Assembly (NCBI GenBank): GCA_000437895.1
Contig: FR902155.1
Location: forward strand, 1 to 64,000
DNA: 64,000 bases
Direction of reading: 5' to 3'
DNA from: Clostridium sp. CAG:914
Lineage (GTDB): Bacteria > Bacillota_I > Bacilli_A > RF39 > UBA660
Below are positions 26,434 through 35,378 of this stretch, piece after piece (within the stretch, counting starts at the first letter, position 1; each line of letters begins with the position of its first letter). Both the position numbers and the translations under genes were made by a program. The notes below the pieces were generated by a model. That model saw only the letters and a program-made list of their open reading frames with translations, searched no databases and had not been told where the DNA came from.

Positions 26434-27588
26434 ATGAAATTGAAAATAGGTGTAATTTTTGGAGGAAATAGTTTAGAACATGAAATATCCATATTAACAG
26501 CAATACAAGCCATGGATAATTTAGACGAAGAAAAATACGAAATTATTCCAATATATATAGCAAAAGATTACACATGGTATGCTGGAGGACTATTAAGACA
26601 TATAGATAGCTTTAATAATTTTAACTTAATAGAAAAGTATGCCAAAAAAGTAAATCTAATAAATAAAAAGGGAAGATTTGTACTACAAACAACAGGTATA
26701 ATAAAAAAAGAATATAATGAAATACACTTAGTTATACCAATGGTACATGGTGCAGGAATGGAAGATGGAACTATCCAAGGATATTTACAAACATTAGGTA
26801 TACCTTATGTATCAAATAATATATATTCCTCTGTAATATGTCAAGATAAAATATTTACTAAAGAAATATTAGACTATAATGAAATACCAGTAATTAAATA
26901 TGTATGGTGTTTTGACAATGATTACTATAAAGATAAAAAAGCTATTTTTAATAAAATAGATAAATTAAAATACCCATTAATAATTAAACCAGCTACATTA
27001 GGTTCTAGTATAGGTATTCAAGTCGTTAATAATCTAGAAGAATTAGATACAATAATCACAGAAGTTTTTAAATATGATAGAAAAATATTAATTGAAGAAA
27101 AAATAGAAGATTTAAAAGAATTAAATATATCTGTCTTAAAAACAAATGATAAAATATTTACTTCTTCAATAGAACAAATAGAAACTAATCTAACATACAG
27201 AGAATATAATGATAAATATAAATTAGATAATTATATAAATGGTAATATAATTAGAACTAATCCTGCTAACATAAGTGAAAAATTAGAAAACGAAATAATA
27301 GATCTAGCTAAAAAAGCAACTAATTTACTTAATAATACCGGTCTATGTACCATAGATTTTCTATATGACAATAATAACAAAAAACTATATATAGATGAGA
27401 TTAATAATATACCAACTTGTTATTCACATCACTTGTGGGAAACTGCCAACATATCATATCGAGAATTGTTAACTATATTAATAAATGATACTTTAAAAAA
27501 TATAAATAAAGATACACATATTATTAAGACCATGGATATGGATATACTTAAAGGATTAAAAACAAAAGACATAAAGGAAATGAAATAA
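26434..27588 (+). CDS. ddl: D-alanine-D-alanine ligase
   Basis: This ATP-grasp enzyme joins two D-Ala for peptidoglycan precursors. The 384 residues show the N-terminal GVIFGGNSLEHEISI, VHGAGMEDGTIQG (normally HGxxGEDGxxQG), KPATLGSSIGI, and the C-terminal metal site IDEINNIPTC. The EDG-to-MEDG wording and a slightly longer length than typical (about 360) are small departures. GGTGG precedes the ATG. Its stop overlaps the ruvA ATG by one base, so the genes are translationally coupled, an uncommon pairing. Confidence 0.93.
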   Translation: MKLKIGVIFGGNSLEHEISILTAIQAMDNLDEEKYEIIPIYIAKDYTWYAGGLLRHIDSFNNFNLIEKYAKKVNLINKKGRFVLQTTGIIKKEYNEIHLVIPMVHGAGMEDGTIQGYLQTLGIPYVSNNIYSSVICQDKIFTKEILDYNEIPVIKYVWCFDNDYYKDKKAIFNKIDKLKYPLIIKPATLGSSIGIQVVNNLEELDTIITEVFKYDRKILIEEKIEDLKELNISVLKTNDKIFTSSIEQIETNLTYREYNDKYKLDNYINGNIIRTNPANISEKLENEIIDLAKKATNLLNNTGLCTIDFLYDNNNKKLYIDEINNIPTCYSHHLWETANISYRELLTILINDTLKNINKDTHIIKTMDMDILKGLKTKDIKEMK

Positions 27589-28136
27589 TGTATGCATATT
27601 TAAATGGAATAATAAAAGATATAGAAAGTAATTATATAGTTCTTGATATAAATGGAATAGGGTATTTAATATATGTAGCTAATCCATATTATTATCAAAT
27701 AGAAAATTCTTACAAAGTATATACTTATACGCATATTAGAGAAGATGAATTCTCTTTATATGGATTTAAAAGTAAAGAAGAACTAGATCTATTCTTAAAG
27801 TTAATTTCTGTAAAAGGATTAGGTCCTAAAATGGCGTTACCTATATTAGCAACAGGTTCTATAGAAGGAATCATGGATGCAATAGATAGAGAAAACATAT
27901 TATATTTAAAAAAGTTCCCTAAAATAGGAGACAAAGTAGCAAGACAAATAATTTTAGATTTAAAAGGAAAATTAGCTAAAACAGTTACAAACAACAATGT
28001 AAATGAAGAATTAACAGAAGCACTACTTGCCTTAGGATATAAAAATAATGATATCAAGAAAGTTGTAGCAAGTATTGATAGTAATTTAACAATAGAAAAT
28101 CAAATAAAAGAAGCATTAAAATTGCTTCTTAAGTAA
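27588..28136 (+). CDS. ruvA: Holliday junction branch migration subunit RuvA
   Basis: RuvA binds four-way junctions and loads the RuvB motor. The 182-residue product has the N-terminal OB fold (MYAYLNGIIKDIE), the helix-hairpin-helix region (VKGLGPKMALPIL and FPKIGDKVARQIILDLKGK), and a short C-terminal domain III (EALLALGYKNNDIKK) that contacts RuvB. Its ATG overlaps the ddl stop codon. Confidence 0.96.
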   Translation: MYAYLNGIIKDIESNYIVLDINGIGYLIYVANPYYYQIENSYKVYTYTHIREDEFSLYGFKSKEELDLFLKLISVKGLGPKMALPILATGSIEGIMDAIDRENILYLKKFPKIGDKVARQIILDLKGKLAKTVTNNNVNEELTEALLALGYKNNDIKKVVASIDSNLTIENQIKEALKLLLK

Positions 28137-28145
28137 GGAGGTTTT

Positions 28146-28730
28146 ATGAGAATAGGTATTGACATGGATGATACTATTACAGATACATGGAATTATATGT
28201 TAGAAGATGTTTCAAAAGAATTTAATATAGAATTATCCATGTTAAAAGAGAAAAAAAATGCTTATGCCAAATTACTTACAGATGACTTTGGCATATCTTT
28301 AGATGAATATTGTCAAAAAATGCGACCAGTATATCAAAGACATGTATTAAATTTGCCATTGCAAAAAGAAGCTGATAAATATATTAATAAATTACATGAT
28401 GAAGGTAATGAAATATATTTCATAACAGCAAGAGAAACATTATTTTATAATGATCCATATGGTTTATCGAAAGAATACCTTACTAAGAATAATATATATT
28501 TTGATAAACTAATTACAGATGCCAAAAATAAAGAAAAAATATGTGAAGAATATAATGTTGATATCTTAATTGATGATAGATATACCACAATTGAAAAAGT
28601 TATTAATAATGGTAAAAAAGCTATAATTTTTGATACTAATTGGAACAGAGATTATAATAAAAGCCCAAGAGCACATAATTGGCAAGAAGTATATAACTAT
28701 ATTAAAAGTTTGGAGGATAATAATGAATAA
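28146..28730 (+). CDS. HAD-family 5'(3')-deoxyribonucleotidase-like protein (NT5C type)
   Basis: The 194-residue product begins [12 protein letters not shown], with the catalytic Asp pair D6 and D8 of HAD phosphatases. Motif II follows as YFITAR and the C-terminal acidic motif as ILIDDRYTT. Overall layout and length match bacterial NT5C-like nucleotidases that remove phosphate from nucleoside monophosphates. GGAGG lies before the ATG. It sits between ruvA and ruvB and overlaps the ruvB start by eight bases, so it belongs to the operon. Confidence 0.87.
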   Translation: MRIGIDMDDTITDTWNYMLEDVSKEFNIELSMLKEKKNAYAKLLTDDFGISLDEYCQKMRPVYQRHVLNLPLQKEADKYINKLHDEGNEIYFITARETLFYNDPYGLSKEYLTKNNIYFDKLITDAKNKEKICEEYNVDILIDDRYTTIEKVINNGKKAIIFDTNWNRDYNKSPRAHNWQEVYNYIKSLEDNNE

Positions 28731-29712
28731 AATGTTTGTCCAAGACGAATTAGAAGAAGATAAAGTAGAAAATATTAGACCCGAAACATTAGACGAATAT
28801 ATAGGACAAACAGAAGTAAAAGAAAATCTTCGAGTATTTATAAAGTCAGCACTAATAAGAGAAGAAAGCCTTGATCATGTCCTATTATATGGTCCACCAG
28901 GATTAGGTAAAACTACATTGGCCTATATAATAGCTAATGAATTGGGAACTAACATTAAAACTGCAAGTGGGCCATCACTTGAAAAAAGTGGAGATTTAGC
29001 AGCCATATTATCTACTCTTGAACCTAATGATGTCTTATTCATAGACGAAATTCACAGAATGCCAAGATTTATTGAAGAAATATTATATCCTGCTATGGAA
29101 GACAATTATATAGATATAGTGATTGGGGGTGACGGAGCTAGTAGAAGTATAAAAATAGATTTACCACCCTTTACATTAGTCGGAGCAACAACTAGAGTAG
29201 GGGACTTATCTAGTCCACTAAGAGACAGATTTGGCATAATATCTAAACTAAATTATTATACCGAAGAAGAATTATTTCAAATAATAAAAAGAACGTCTAG
29301 AGTATTAAATATGGAAATATTGGATAATTCTGCTAAAGAACTTGCAAAAAGAAGTAGAGGAACTCCTAGAATTGCCAATAGATTATTCAAAAGAGTAAGA
29401 GATTTCGCACTAGTTGATGGAAAAAGTGTAATAGACAAAGAAGTATTAGATAAAGCACTAGATAGGCTAAAAGTAGATAAATTAGGGCTTGATGAAACAG
29501 ACTATAATTTATTAATATCTATCATTGAAAAATTCAATGGTGGGCCAGTTGGAATAGATGCCTTAGCAGCATCAATCGGCGAAGAAGCAAACACAATTGA
29601 AGATGTGTATGAACCATATTTATTACAAAATGGATATTTAAAAAGAACTTCTAGAGGAAGAATGGTAACAGATAAAACTTATAAATATTTAGGATACGAA
29701 AAAGATAATTAA
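28723..29712 (+). CDS. ruvB: Holliday junction branch migration ATPase RuvB
   Basis: RuvB is the hexameric AAA+ motor that drives branch migration with RuvA. The 329 residues contain [11 protein letters not shown], Walker [10 protein letters not shown] (57-65), Walker B FIDEIHRM, sensor 1 VGATTR, and the C-terminal winged helix ([16 protein letters not shown]). A longer frame begins at 28630, but TTGGAGG and the conserved N-terminus fix the ATG at 28723. ruvC is not in the window. Confidence 0.97.
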   Translation: MNKMFVQDELEEDKVENIRPETLDEYIGQTEVKENLRVFIKSALIREESLDHVLLYGPPGLGKTTLAYIIANELGTNIKTASGPSLEKSGDLAAILSTLEPNDVLFIDEIHRMPRFIEEILYPAMEDNYIDIVIGGDGASRSIKIDLPPFTLVGATTRVGDLSSPLRDRFGIISKLNYYTEEELFQIIKRTSRVLNMEILDNSAKELAKRSRGTPRIANRLFKRVRDFALVDGKSVIDKEVLDKALDRLKVDKLGLDETDYNLLISIIEKFNGGPVGIDALAASIGEEANTIEDVYEPYLLQNGYLKRTSRGRMVTDKTYKYLGYEKDN

Positions 29713-29718
29713 TAATCT

Positions 29719-29747
29719 AAGCAATCTACAATGAGATTGCTTATTTT
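29719..29747 (+). terminator. terminator after ruvB
   Basis: AAGCAATCT (29719-29727) pairs with AGATTGCTT (29734-29742), then T-rich tail. Confidence 0.8.
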
Positions 29748-29754
29748 TAATATA

Positions 29755-29813
29755 TTTTATCATGTAAATAAATGCTTTACATTTCAGCATTAAAATGATA
29801 TAATAAGTGCAAA
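29755..29813 (+). repeat. 59-bp direct repeat, copy 1 (promoter)
   Basis: It matches 31738-31796 with three differences in 59 bases. It contains TTTACA (29776-29781), 17 bases and TATAAT (29799-29804), so the repeat is a promoter region, here driving the acyl-AMP ligase gene. Confidence 0.85.
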
Positions 29814-29853
29814 TTTTCGGGATTACATTAATTTCGATTGAGTAAGGAGAAAA

Positions 29854-31710
29854 ATGAATAGATTAGAAAATATTGAAAAAATGAAAGAAATAATAAAACG
29901 TATGAGTAAAGAGGAAAGTTTTTATTATATTAGAGACAATATACCAGAGTACACAATGTATGGTTATATGCTAGAATGCAATAAAAATAACATGTCAAGT
30001 AAAGCACTTAGATTTGGTAATAGAAGATTATCTTATCAAGAATTTGACGATGCTATAGGTAGATATGCCAAAGGTTTTTTGGCTATGGGTATTACCAAGG
30101 GAAGTAGGGTAGCATTATTATTACCTAATTTACCTGAATCAACTATCATAATATATGCTTTAAATAAAATAGGTGCTATATCTGATAATATTGATCCTAC
30201 TAGTAAGCCCGATAGAATTAGACACTTTTTAGAAACAGAAGGTATTAATGCAATTGTATGCTTTGATGCAGTGTTTGAAAATACAATAAAACCTAATCTT
30301 AATTATATACGTGGAGAATTACATATTGATAAAATTTTAGTTCCTACGATAAAAGATTCTTTAGGGTTAGTTACTGGAGCATTATATAGTTTAACAAATA
30401 AAGCAAACCAAATTGAAAAAGAATATTTAACAGAATCGGGTAAAATAGAACTCATAAGTATTAGAGATTTTTTGAGCAATTGTAGATACACATTAAGTTA
30501 TACCACTCCATATATTAAAGGTGAAATAGCATCCATATGTCATTCATCAGGAACAACAGGTATTCCAAAAATAATACCATCCACAAATGAAAATATTAAT
30601 TTTATAACTTTTCAACATCAATTATTAGATGATGATTTTAGTAATGTCAAAACTATGCTTCATTTTTTACCAGGATTTGCTAAATTTGGTTTTTCTGATG
30701 TCATGCATATGGGGCATTGTTTAGGCCTTGAATTAATAGAACAACCTATATTTACATTAGAATTGGCTATAAATATGATTCTTAAGTATAAGATTAATGC
30801 AGTCTTTAGTTTGCCTGCGTTATGGGTAAAATTGGTTGAAGATACTAAGTATTCTAATATTGATTTATCTTTTCTATATGAAGCTGTTTATGGTGGTGGA
30901 GAATTAAGACCATCTATAGTTGCTAAAATTAATAAATTTTTTGTAACGCATGGGGCAAGATGCCTTTTAAGAGTCGGTTATGGTCTTAGTGAATTAGATG
31001 GTACATGCATTTTAGAAGATCCATTTAGATCATCAAAAGGAAGCTGCGGAACGGATTTAATTGGTGGAATGGGGAAAATTATTAACCCAGAAACAGGAAA
31101 AGAAGTACCAAATGGAGAACCTGGTGAATTATGGTTTACTAAAGGAAGTTTCCCAGTTACAGAATTTGATGGTAAAACAATACTAAAAACAGGAAAAATT
31201 GATGAAGAAACATATTTACGAACTGGTGACTATATGATTAAGAATAATGATGGGGAATATTTCTTTTATGGAAGAATGAGTAATGATATAAGTCGCTATG
31301 ATGGTTATAAAGTAAAGCCAGCAGCCGTAGAACCAATTATTGCATCATCACCTTATGTTAAAGATGTTATGTTAACTGAATACCACGATAATGATAGATA
31401 TGGCGAAATGCCTCTTGCTTTTATTGTTTTAGAAGATAATATAGATGAATCATATGAAAAAATAATTGATGATATTATAAATAGAATTGTTAATGCACCA
31501 AGAATATCATTCCGTGATATACCTGGCAAACTTAAACTTGTTGACTCCATTCCTATGACACCTGCGATGAAAAAAGACTATAGAAAAGCTAAAGAAATAG
31601 GAGTTACAGGTGAAGAAATAACTATATTGACTAAGGAAACTAATATGGGGCTTGAAGGATATGACATTATATACCCAGAAAAAGTAAAAATAAAAACTAT
31701 AAAGAAATAA
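29854..31710 (+). CDS. AMP-forming acyl-CoA synthetase / acyl-AMP ligase family protein
   Basis: This is an adenylating enzyme that activates a carboxylic acid (probably a fatty or aryl acid) with ATP. The 618 residues show the P-loop-like SSGTTGIPK (about 231-239), the YGLSE adenine motif, RTGDYM, RYDGYKVKP and a C-terminal PMTPAMKKDYRK that would supply the catalytic Lys. The acyl acceptor (CoA or carrier protein) cannot be deduced. It has AAGGAG before the ATG and its own promoter in the 59-bp repeat. A decayed second copy follows. PlsC-like acyltransferases near a related kinase-like gene at 62-64 kb hint at a lipid role. Confidence 0.9.
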   Translation: MNRLENIEKMKEIIKRMSKEESFYYIRDNIPEYTMYGYMLECNKNNMSSKALRFGNRRLSYQEFDDAIGRYAKGFLAMGITKGSRVALLLPNLPESTIIIYALNKIGAISDNIDPTSKPDRIRHFLETEGINAIVCFDAVFENTIKPNLNYIRGELHIDKILVPTIKDSLGLVTGALYSLTNKANQIEKEYLTESGKIELISIRDFLSNCRYTLSYTTPYIKGEIASICHSSGTTGIPKIIPSTNENINFITFQHQLLDDDFSNVKTMLHFLPGFAKFGFSDVMHMGHCLGLELIEQPIFTLELAINMILKYKINAVFSLPALWVKLVEDTKYSNIDLSFLYEAVYGGGELRPSIVAKINKFFVTHGARCLLRVGYGLSELDGTCILEDPFRSSKGSCGTDLIGGMGKIINPETGKEVPNGEPGELWFTKGSFPVTEFDGKTILKTGKIDEETYLRTGDYMIKNNDGEYFFYGRMSNDISRYDGYKVKPAAVEPIIASSPYVKDVMLTEYHDNDRYGEMPLAFIVLEDNIDESYEKIIDDIINRIVNAPRISFRDIPGKLKLVDSIPMTPAMKKDYRKAKEIGVTGEEITILTKETNMGLEGYDIIYPEKVKIKTIKK

Positions 31711-31737
31711 TCTACATTTGTAGTGTACATAAGTATG

Positions 31738-31796
31738 TTTTATTATGTAAATAAATGCTTTGCATTTCAACATTAAAATGATATAATAAGTGCAAA
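31738..31796 (+). repeat. 59-bp direct repeat, copy 2 (promoter)
   Basis: This is the second copy of the 29755-29813 promoter repeat, with TTTGCA (31759-31764), 17 bases and TATAAT (31782-31787). It now stands directly in front of a paralogue remnant, as expected after an internal deletion. Confidence 0.85.
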
Positions 31797-32039
31797 ATTG
31801 AAAAAATCATAAACAATAGTAAATTATCATTTCGCGATATTCCAAGAAAAATAAAAATTGTAAACGAAATACCTTTAACAAAAGCTTATAAAAAAGATTA
31901 TATAACTGCTAAAAATAATGGGCTATCAGGCGATGAAATAACAATAATTACCAATGAAACTAATATCGGATTAGAAAGTTATAAAATAATTTATCCAAAT
32001 AACTTACAAAAAATAAAAAGAAATAGTTTACATTTGTAG
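31791..32039 (+). pseudogene. 3' remnant of a second acyl-AMP ligase gene
   Basis: The open frame ending at TAG 32037-32039 has no start codon. Its product aligns residue by residue with the C-terminus of the upstream ligase: SFRDIPRKIKIVNEIPLT against SFRDIPGKLKLVDSIPMT, and GDEITIITNETNIGLESY against GEEITILTKETNMGLEGY. About 80 of 618 codons remain. The upstream edge is fused to promoter repeat copy 2, so a tandem duplicate lost its 5' and central parts in one deletion. Confidence 0.85.
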
Positions 32040-32055
32040 ACTATTTCTTTATTTT
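32017..32055 (+). terminator. terminator after ligase remnant
   Basis: AAAGAAATAGT (32017-32027) pairs with ACTATTTCTTT (32040-32050). Confidence 0.7.
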
Positions 32056-32087
32056 ATGTTAGAATTATCATAGAGGTCGTGATATGT

Positions 32088-33869
32088 ATGGGATTTAATT
32101 TAGGAATGGCTTGCTCGGGATGTATATATATTGTTCTTGTTACAATGATGTATTTTAATAAAAAAAGAATAAGTACATATGAAAATAAGATATATGGACA
32201 TCTATTATTAGTATCTGTATTACAGATTATAATGGGATTGTTAGGATTTATTACTATATATTATTATCCAAATGCCTTATTAATCAAAAGAATAATTAAT
32301 GTTGCATATTTATTTAGTTTAATATGTTGGGCATTAATATTTACACTTTATGTTATATCTATTTCTTTTAATAATAAACAAAATAAAAAAATAGATTTCA
32401 TAATCTTTGCACTATTTTTAATTGTATTTTTAATTATATCAGCATTACCATTGGGTTATTATAATATAAATAATTTTGTTTATACAAGTGGTTCTGCTGT
32501 TAGCTTTACGTATTTTATGTCTTTTCTATGTATTCTTACAATAATTTTTTGTGTTATTAAAAACAGAAAGAATCTATTATCAAAGAAATATATACCAGTA
32601 GCATCATTCTTTTTAATAGGAATTGTAGCTTTAATTTTTCAAATAAATAATCCTAAATTATTTTTAATTAGTCCTATGGAAATGATTGTAACAATAATTA
32701 TGTATTTTACAATAGAAAATCCCGATGTAAAAATGTTAACAGAAGTATATCGTGCTAAAGAAATAAGTGATAATGCCAACGAAGAAAAAACAATGTTTTT
32801 ATTTAATGTAACTAAAGAAATTAAAACTGTTACCAATAGTATTAATAGTCATACTGATACAATTCTTGAAGAAACTTCCAATAAAAATATAAACGTTGCT
32901 GTTGTTAATGATAATGCCATGGAAATAAAAAGTGATATAGCTCAATTTAACACTATGACTAATGAGCTTTTAGATATATCAAGCATTGATGCAGCAAATA
33001 TTAAAGTATATAATACTAAATATAATATTAAACTTATTTTAAAACAAATTATAACTACATATAAAGATAAATGTAATAACATTGAATTTAGATCAAATAT
33101 AGCAAGTGATCTACCAGAATATATGTATGGAGATAGTATCAATCTTAAAAAAATATTAATTTCTCTTCTAGATAATGCTATAAAATATACAAATAATGGA
33201 TATGTAGAACTTAATGTTTCATGTGTTAAGAAACAAGATATATGTAGATTAATCATTTCAATAGAAGATTCAGGTATTGGAATAAAATCAGAAGAATTAG
33301 ACAAAGTATTCAATAAAAATAAAGAAGGATTAAATAGAGATAATCTAAAAAATAACTTATATACAATAAAGAAAATATTAACAATTATGGGGGGTGCCAT
33401 CATAACTAATAGTACATATGGTAAGGGTACAACAATGAAGGTTATTTTAGATCAAAAGATAGTTCCAGATGAATTTTCCCCTGAACTAAAATTATATAAC
33501 AATAAAAAGATATTACTTATTGATTCAAACGAAAACACATATAAAATATTCAAAAAAATATTGCATAGTGATAATATTAATATTGATTATGTTGGAGTAG
33601 GGAAGTTAGGACTTGATAAAATTAGAGAAAAAGAAAAATATGATTTAGTATTTATAGAAGATGATTTAAAACCAATAGATGGATATGAAATTATTAAAAA
33701 GCTAAATAATATTAAAACATTTAATTCTCCAGTTGTATTATTAACCAAAGATAGCAATATTCAATATAGTGATGATTATAAAAAATATGGTTTCAAAAAT
33801 TATTTATTGAAACCAATAAAGAAAAAAGACCTATTTGAAATAATAGATACACTAACAAGTGATAAATAA
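32088..33869 (+). CDS. membrane hybrid histidine kinase-like protein lacking phospho-acceptor His
   Basis: The 593-residue protein has seven N-terminal hydrophobic segments (about residues 1-205), a dimerisation-helix region, a GHKL ATPase domain and a C-terminal receiver domain. The H-box, normally NMSHEIRTP, reads NVTKEIKTV, so Lys (about residue 243) replaces His. The ATPase domain keeps its N box (LLDNAIKYTNNG), G1 (EDSGIGI) and G2 (YGKGTT). In the receiver, the phosphorylated Asp aligns with Glu about 524 (DLVFIEDDLKP). The conserved KPI Lys is kept. It may bind ATP and act as an allosteric or scaffold pseudokinase. GAGGT favours the ATG at 32088 over the GTG at 32079. A paralogue lies at 60308-61993. 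Confidence 0.85.
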   Translation: MGFNLGMACSGCIYIVLVTMMYFNKKRISTYENKIYGHLLLVSVLQIIMGLLGFITIYYYPNALLIKRIINVAYLFSLICWALIFTLYVISISFNNKQNKKIDFIIFALFLIVFLIISALPLGYYNINNFVYTSGSAVSFTYFMSFLCILTIIFCVIKNRKNLLSKKYIPVASFFLIGIVALIFQINNPKLFLISPMEMIVTIIMYFTIENPDVKMLTEVYRAKEISDNANEEKTMFLFNVTKEIKTVTNSINSHTDTILEETSNKNINVAVVNDNAMEIKSDIAQFNTMTNELLDISSIDAANIKVYNTKYNIKLILKQIITTYKDKCNNIEFRSNIASDLPEYMYGDSINLKKILISLLDNAIKYTNNGYVELNVSCVKKQDICRLIISIEDSGIGIKSEELDKVFNKNKEGLNRDNLKNNLYTIKKILTIMGGAIITNSTYGKGTTMKVILDQKIVPDEFSPELKLYNNKKILLIDSNENTYKIFKKILHSDNINIDYVGVGKLGLDKIREKEKYDLVFIEDDLKPIDGYEIIKKLNNIKTFNSPVVLLTKDSNIQYSDDYKKYGFKNYLLKPIKKKDLFEIIDTLTSDK

Positions 33870-33901
33870 AAAGAAATGGCTTAGTTATACCTAAGCCATT
33901 T
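33866..33901 (-). terminator. terminator of the YjcZ-like gene
   Basis: AAATGGCTTAG (33874-33884) pairs with CTAAGCCATTT (33891-33901). The T-rich tail lies on the minus strand, so it mainly serves the small gene on the right, while also closing the plus-strand kinase-like gene. Confidence 0.8.
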
Positions 33902-33930
33902 AACGTTTAATTACCTAAAAGTAGGGGATA

Positions 33931-34107
33931 TTAACGATTGCAATTGCATTGATGAGGATGATTGTTGCAGCAATTATTTCCATTATTAAAAAATAATATA
34001 AAGAATATTATCAAAACTATAATTATAATCCAAAGGCCACCACCTGAACCATAGCCATCATAACCACCGTAACCATATCCGTATCCATATCCAGGATATC
34101 CATACAT
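33931..34107 (-). CDS. YjcZ-like small sporulation protein
   Basis: The 58-residue product has a Gly/Tyr-rich head (repeats of GYG) and one transmembrane segment (LWIIIIVLIIFFILFF). Its tail is rich in Asn, Cys and His (NNCCNNHPHQCNC). The Gly/Tyr head plus single helix resembles the YjcZ family of small Bacillota sporulation proteins, although the Cys/His tail is extra. A longer frame begins at 34146, but AAAGGAG before the ATG at 34107 sets the start. Confidence 0.7.
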   Translation of the reverse strand: MYGYPGYGYGYGYGGYDGYGSGGGLWIIIIVLIIFFILFFNNGNNCCNNHPHQCNCNR

Positions 34108-34146
34108 AATATCAATACTCCTTTCTTTAATATTATATTGTAACAT

Positions 34147-34511
34147 GATAAAAGTATATACTAAGTATACCTATTTAGTAAAAAATAGAACTTAACATAA
34201 TATACATTATAGGAAATAAGAATGTTTAAAAATAAAACAAAATATCATTATAATTATTAATATATATTATATTCGTTAAACTTCATAGAAATTTAATTTA
34301 ATAATATTAATACAATTATCCATCTTTTAATACTTCGGCGCAAAATATCAGATGCAAAATATCATATGTATCAAATAATACAATTGATGCAATTTTTGGA
34401 ATAATTAATACATTTATATTATTTAAAATACTTCGATGCAAATTTAAAGATCTTTTTTTTGGAAAATCATATAATAAAGTATAACAATTATATGAATAGG
34501 GGGAATGCAAT
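34147..34511. other. AT-rich intergenic stretch with short imperfect repeats
   Basis: No credible gene is seen. ATACTTCGGCGCAAAAT (34330-34346) recurs as ATACTTCGATGCAAATT (34428-34444), and further GATGCAAA/TTGATGCAA elements lie between. The weak 64-codon minus-strand frame here looks like a chance ORF. Confidence 0.4.
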
Positions 34512-34534
34512 AAAAAATAGGGGACACTCCCCTA
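34512..34534 (-). terminator. terminator of the XRE regulator gene
   Basis: TAGGGGA (34518-34524) and TCCCCTA (34528-34534) form a 7-base-pair hairpin, followed on the minus strand by six T's. Confidence 0.85.
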
Positions 34535-34539
34535 CTTCA

Positions 34540-35319
34540 TTAATATATTCCCCTAGATTGTATTTCTGCAATTTTATCAAAAACTTCAGAAGCATTTTGT
34601 TCAGTAATTTCCGTATATCCAAGTTCTTTAAGTGCTAACACCTTAGCAGTATTTAATTCTTGAGTTCTAGATAACTTTTCTTCATTTTTTCTTGATAATT
34701 CATTTTCCCATTTTTTGTGTGATTCTGCTAATTTTGTCTTTGAAGCCCCACCATTAGAATACAATGTCATTGCAGAATACATAATACTTTCGAAAATAAA
34801 TTGTTGTTCTTCTTCAAAAGAGTAAGTTGTAGGACTAGTAAAGCCAGAAGCCTTAGAAATATAAGCTAATATATATCTAGTTTCTTTAGTTTTAACTGCT
34901 GATTGAATAAAATGATAAAAATAAGTAAGCATAGTTAAACTATTTTTGGTTTTATCTTCATTTAAAATTTCTTTCATTAAAAAGACAATATCTGCTATAA
35001 CCTGTTGTTCCTCAGCTCTCAATCCCGTTAAAGAAATTACCTCATTTTTCTTTGGGTTCTCTTTTTTAGCATTAAAAATCTTACTCCCTACTCCTTGGAT
35101 ATATTCCTTTGTCAATTCAACATTTGCTAATTCTTCTTCGTTTTTAACATCTAAAAGAGAAAATAACATTTGACATTTATCATTAGAAATTTTAGACAAA
35201 TCTTTACTATCTAAATAATTATATACCATTTGTCTTGAAACTCCTAAATATTTAGCTAAGTTAACTTTAGAAATATTAGCTTCCTTTAATATTAAATTAA
35301 TTTTATCTACAGTATTCAT
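34540..35319 (-). CDS. XRE-family (helix-turn-helix) transcription regulator
   Basis: The N-terminal 60 residues form a Cro/CI-type helix-turn-helix (SKVNLAKYLGVSRQMVYNYL). The remaining about 200 residues are helical with an effector or oligomerisation look (TMLTYFYHFIQSAVKT region) and no known domain. The GGAGAT before the ATG at 35319 is chosen over an in-frame start at 35349. Its promoter contains an inverted repeat between the -35 and -10, suggesting autorepression. The regulon is unknown; the immediate neighbours are mnmA and an intergenic stretch. Confidence 0.85.
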   Translation of the reverse strand: MNTVDKINLILKEANISKVNLAKYLGVSRQMVYNYLDSKDLSKISNDKCQMLFSLLDVKNEEELANVELTKEYIQGVGSKIFNAKKENPKKNEVISLTGLRAEEQQVIADIVFLMKEILNEDKTKNSLTMLTYFYHFIQSAVKTKETRYILAYISKASGFTSPTTYSFEEEQQFIFESIMYSAMTLYSNGGASKTKLAESHKKWENELSRKNEEKLSRTQELNTAKVLALKELGYTEITEQNASEVFDKIAEIQSRGIY

Positions 35320-35339
35320 CTTCCCATCTCCATAATATA

Positions 35340-35368
35340 ATTTTATCATTTTACACTTTTTGTGTCAA
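35340..35368 (-). promoter_or_regulatory. promoter of XRE gene with operator-like dyad
   Basis: On the minus strand, TTGACA (35363-35368), 17 bases and TAAAAT (35340-35345). The spacer carries ACAC-AAAAA-GTGT within a longer TT.ACAC...GTGT.AA symmetry, a good position for a repressor. Confidence 0.75.
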
Positions 35369-35378
35369 GCCTATCATT

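Noticed and set aside
34316..34510. 64-codon minus-strand ORF
   Set aside because: No ribosome site, it ends in repeat-bearing AT-rich DNA, and composition is unlike neighbouring proteins.
34147..34511. CRISPR array
   Set aside because: The repeats are imperfect, few and unevenly spaced, and no cas genes are present.
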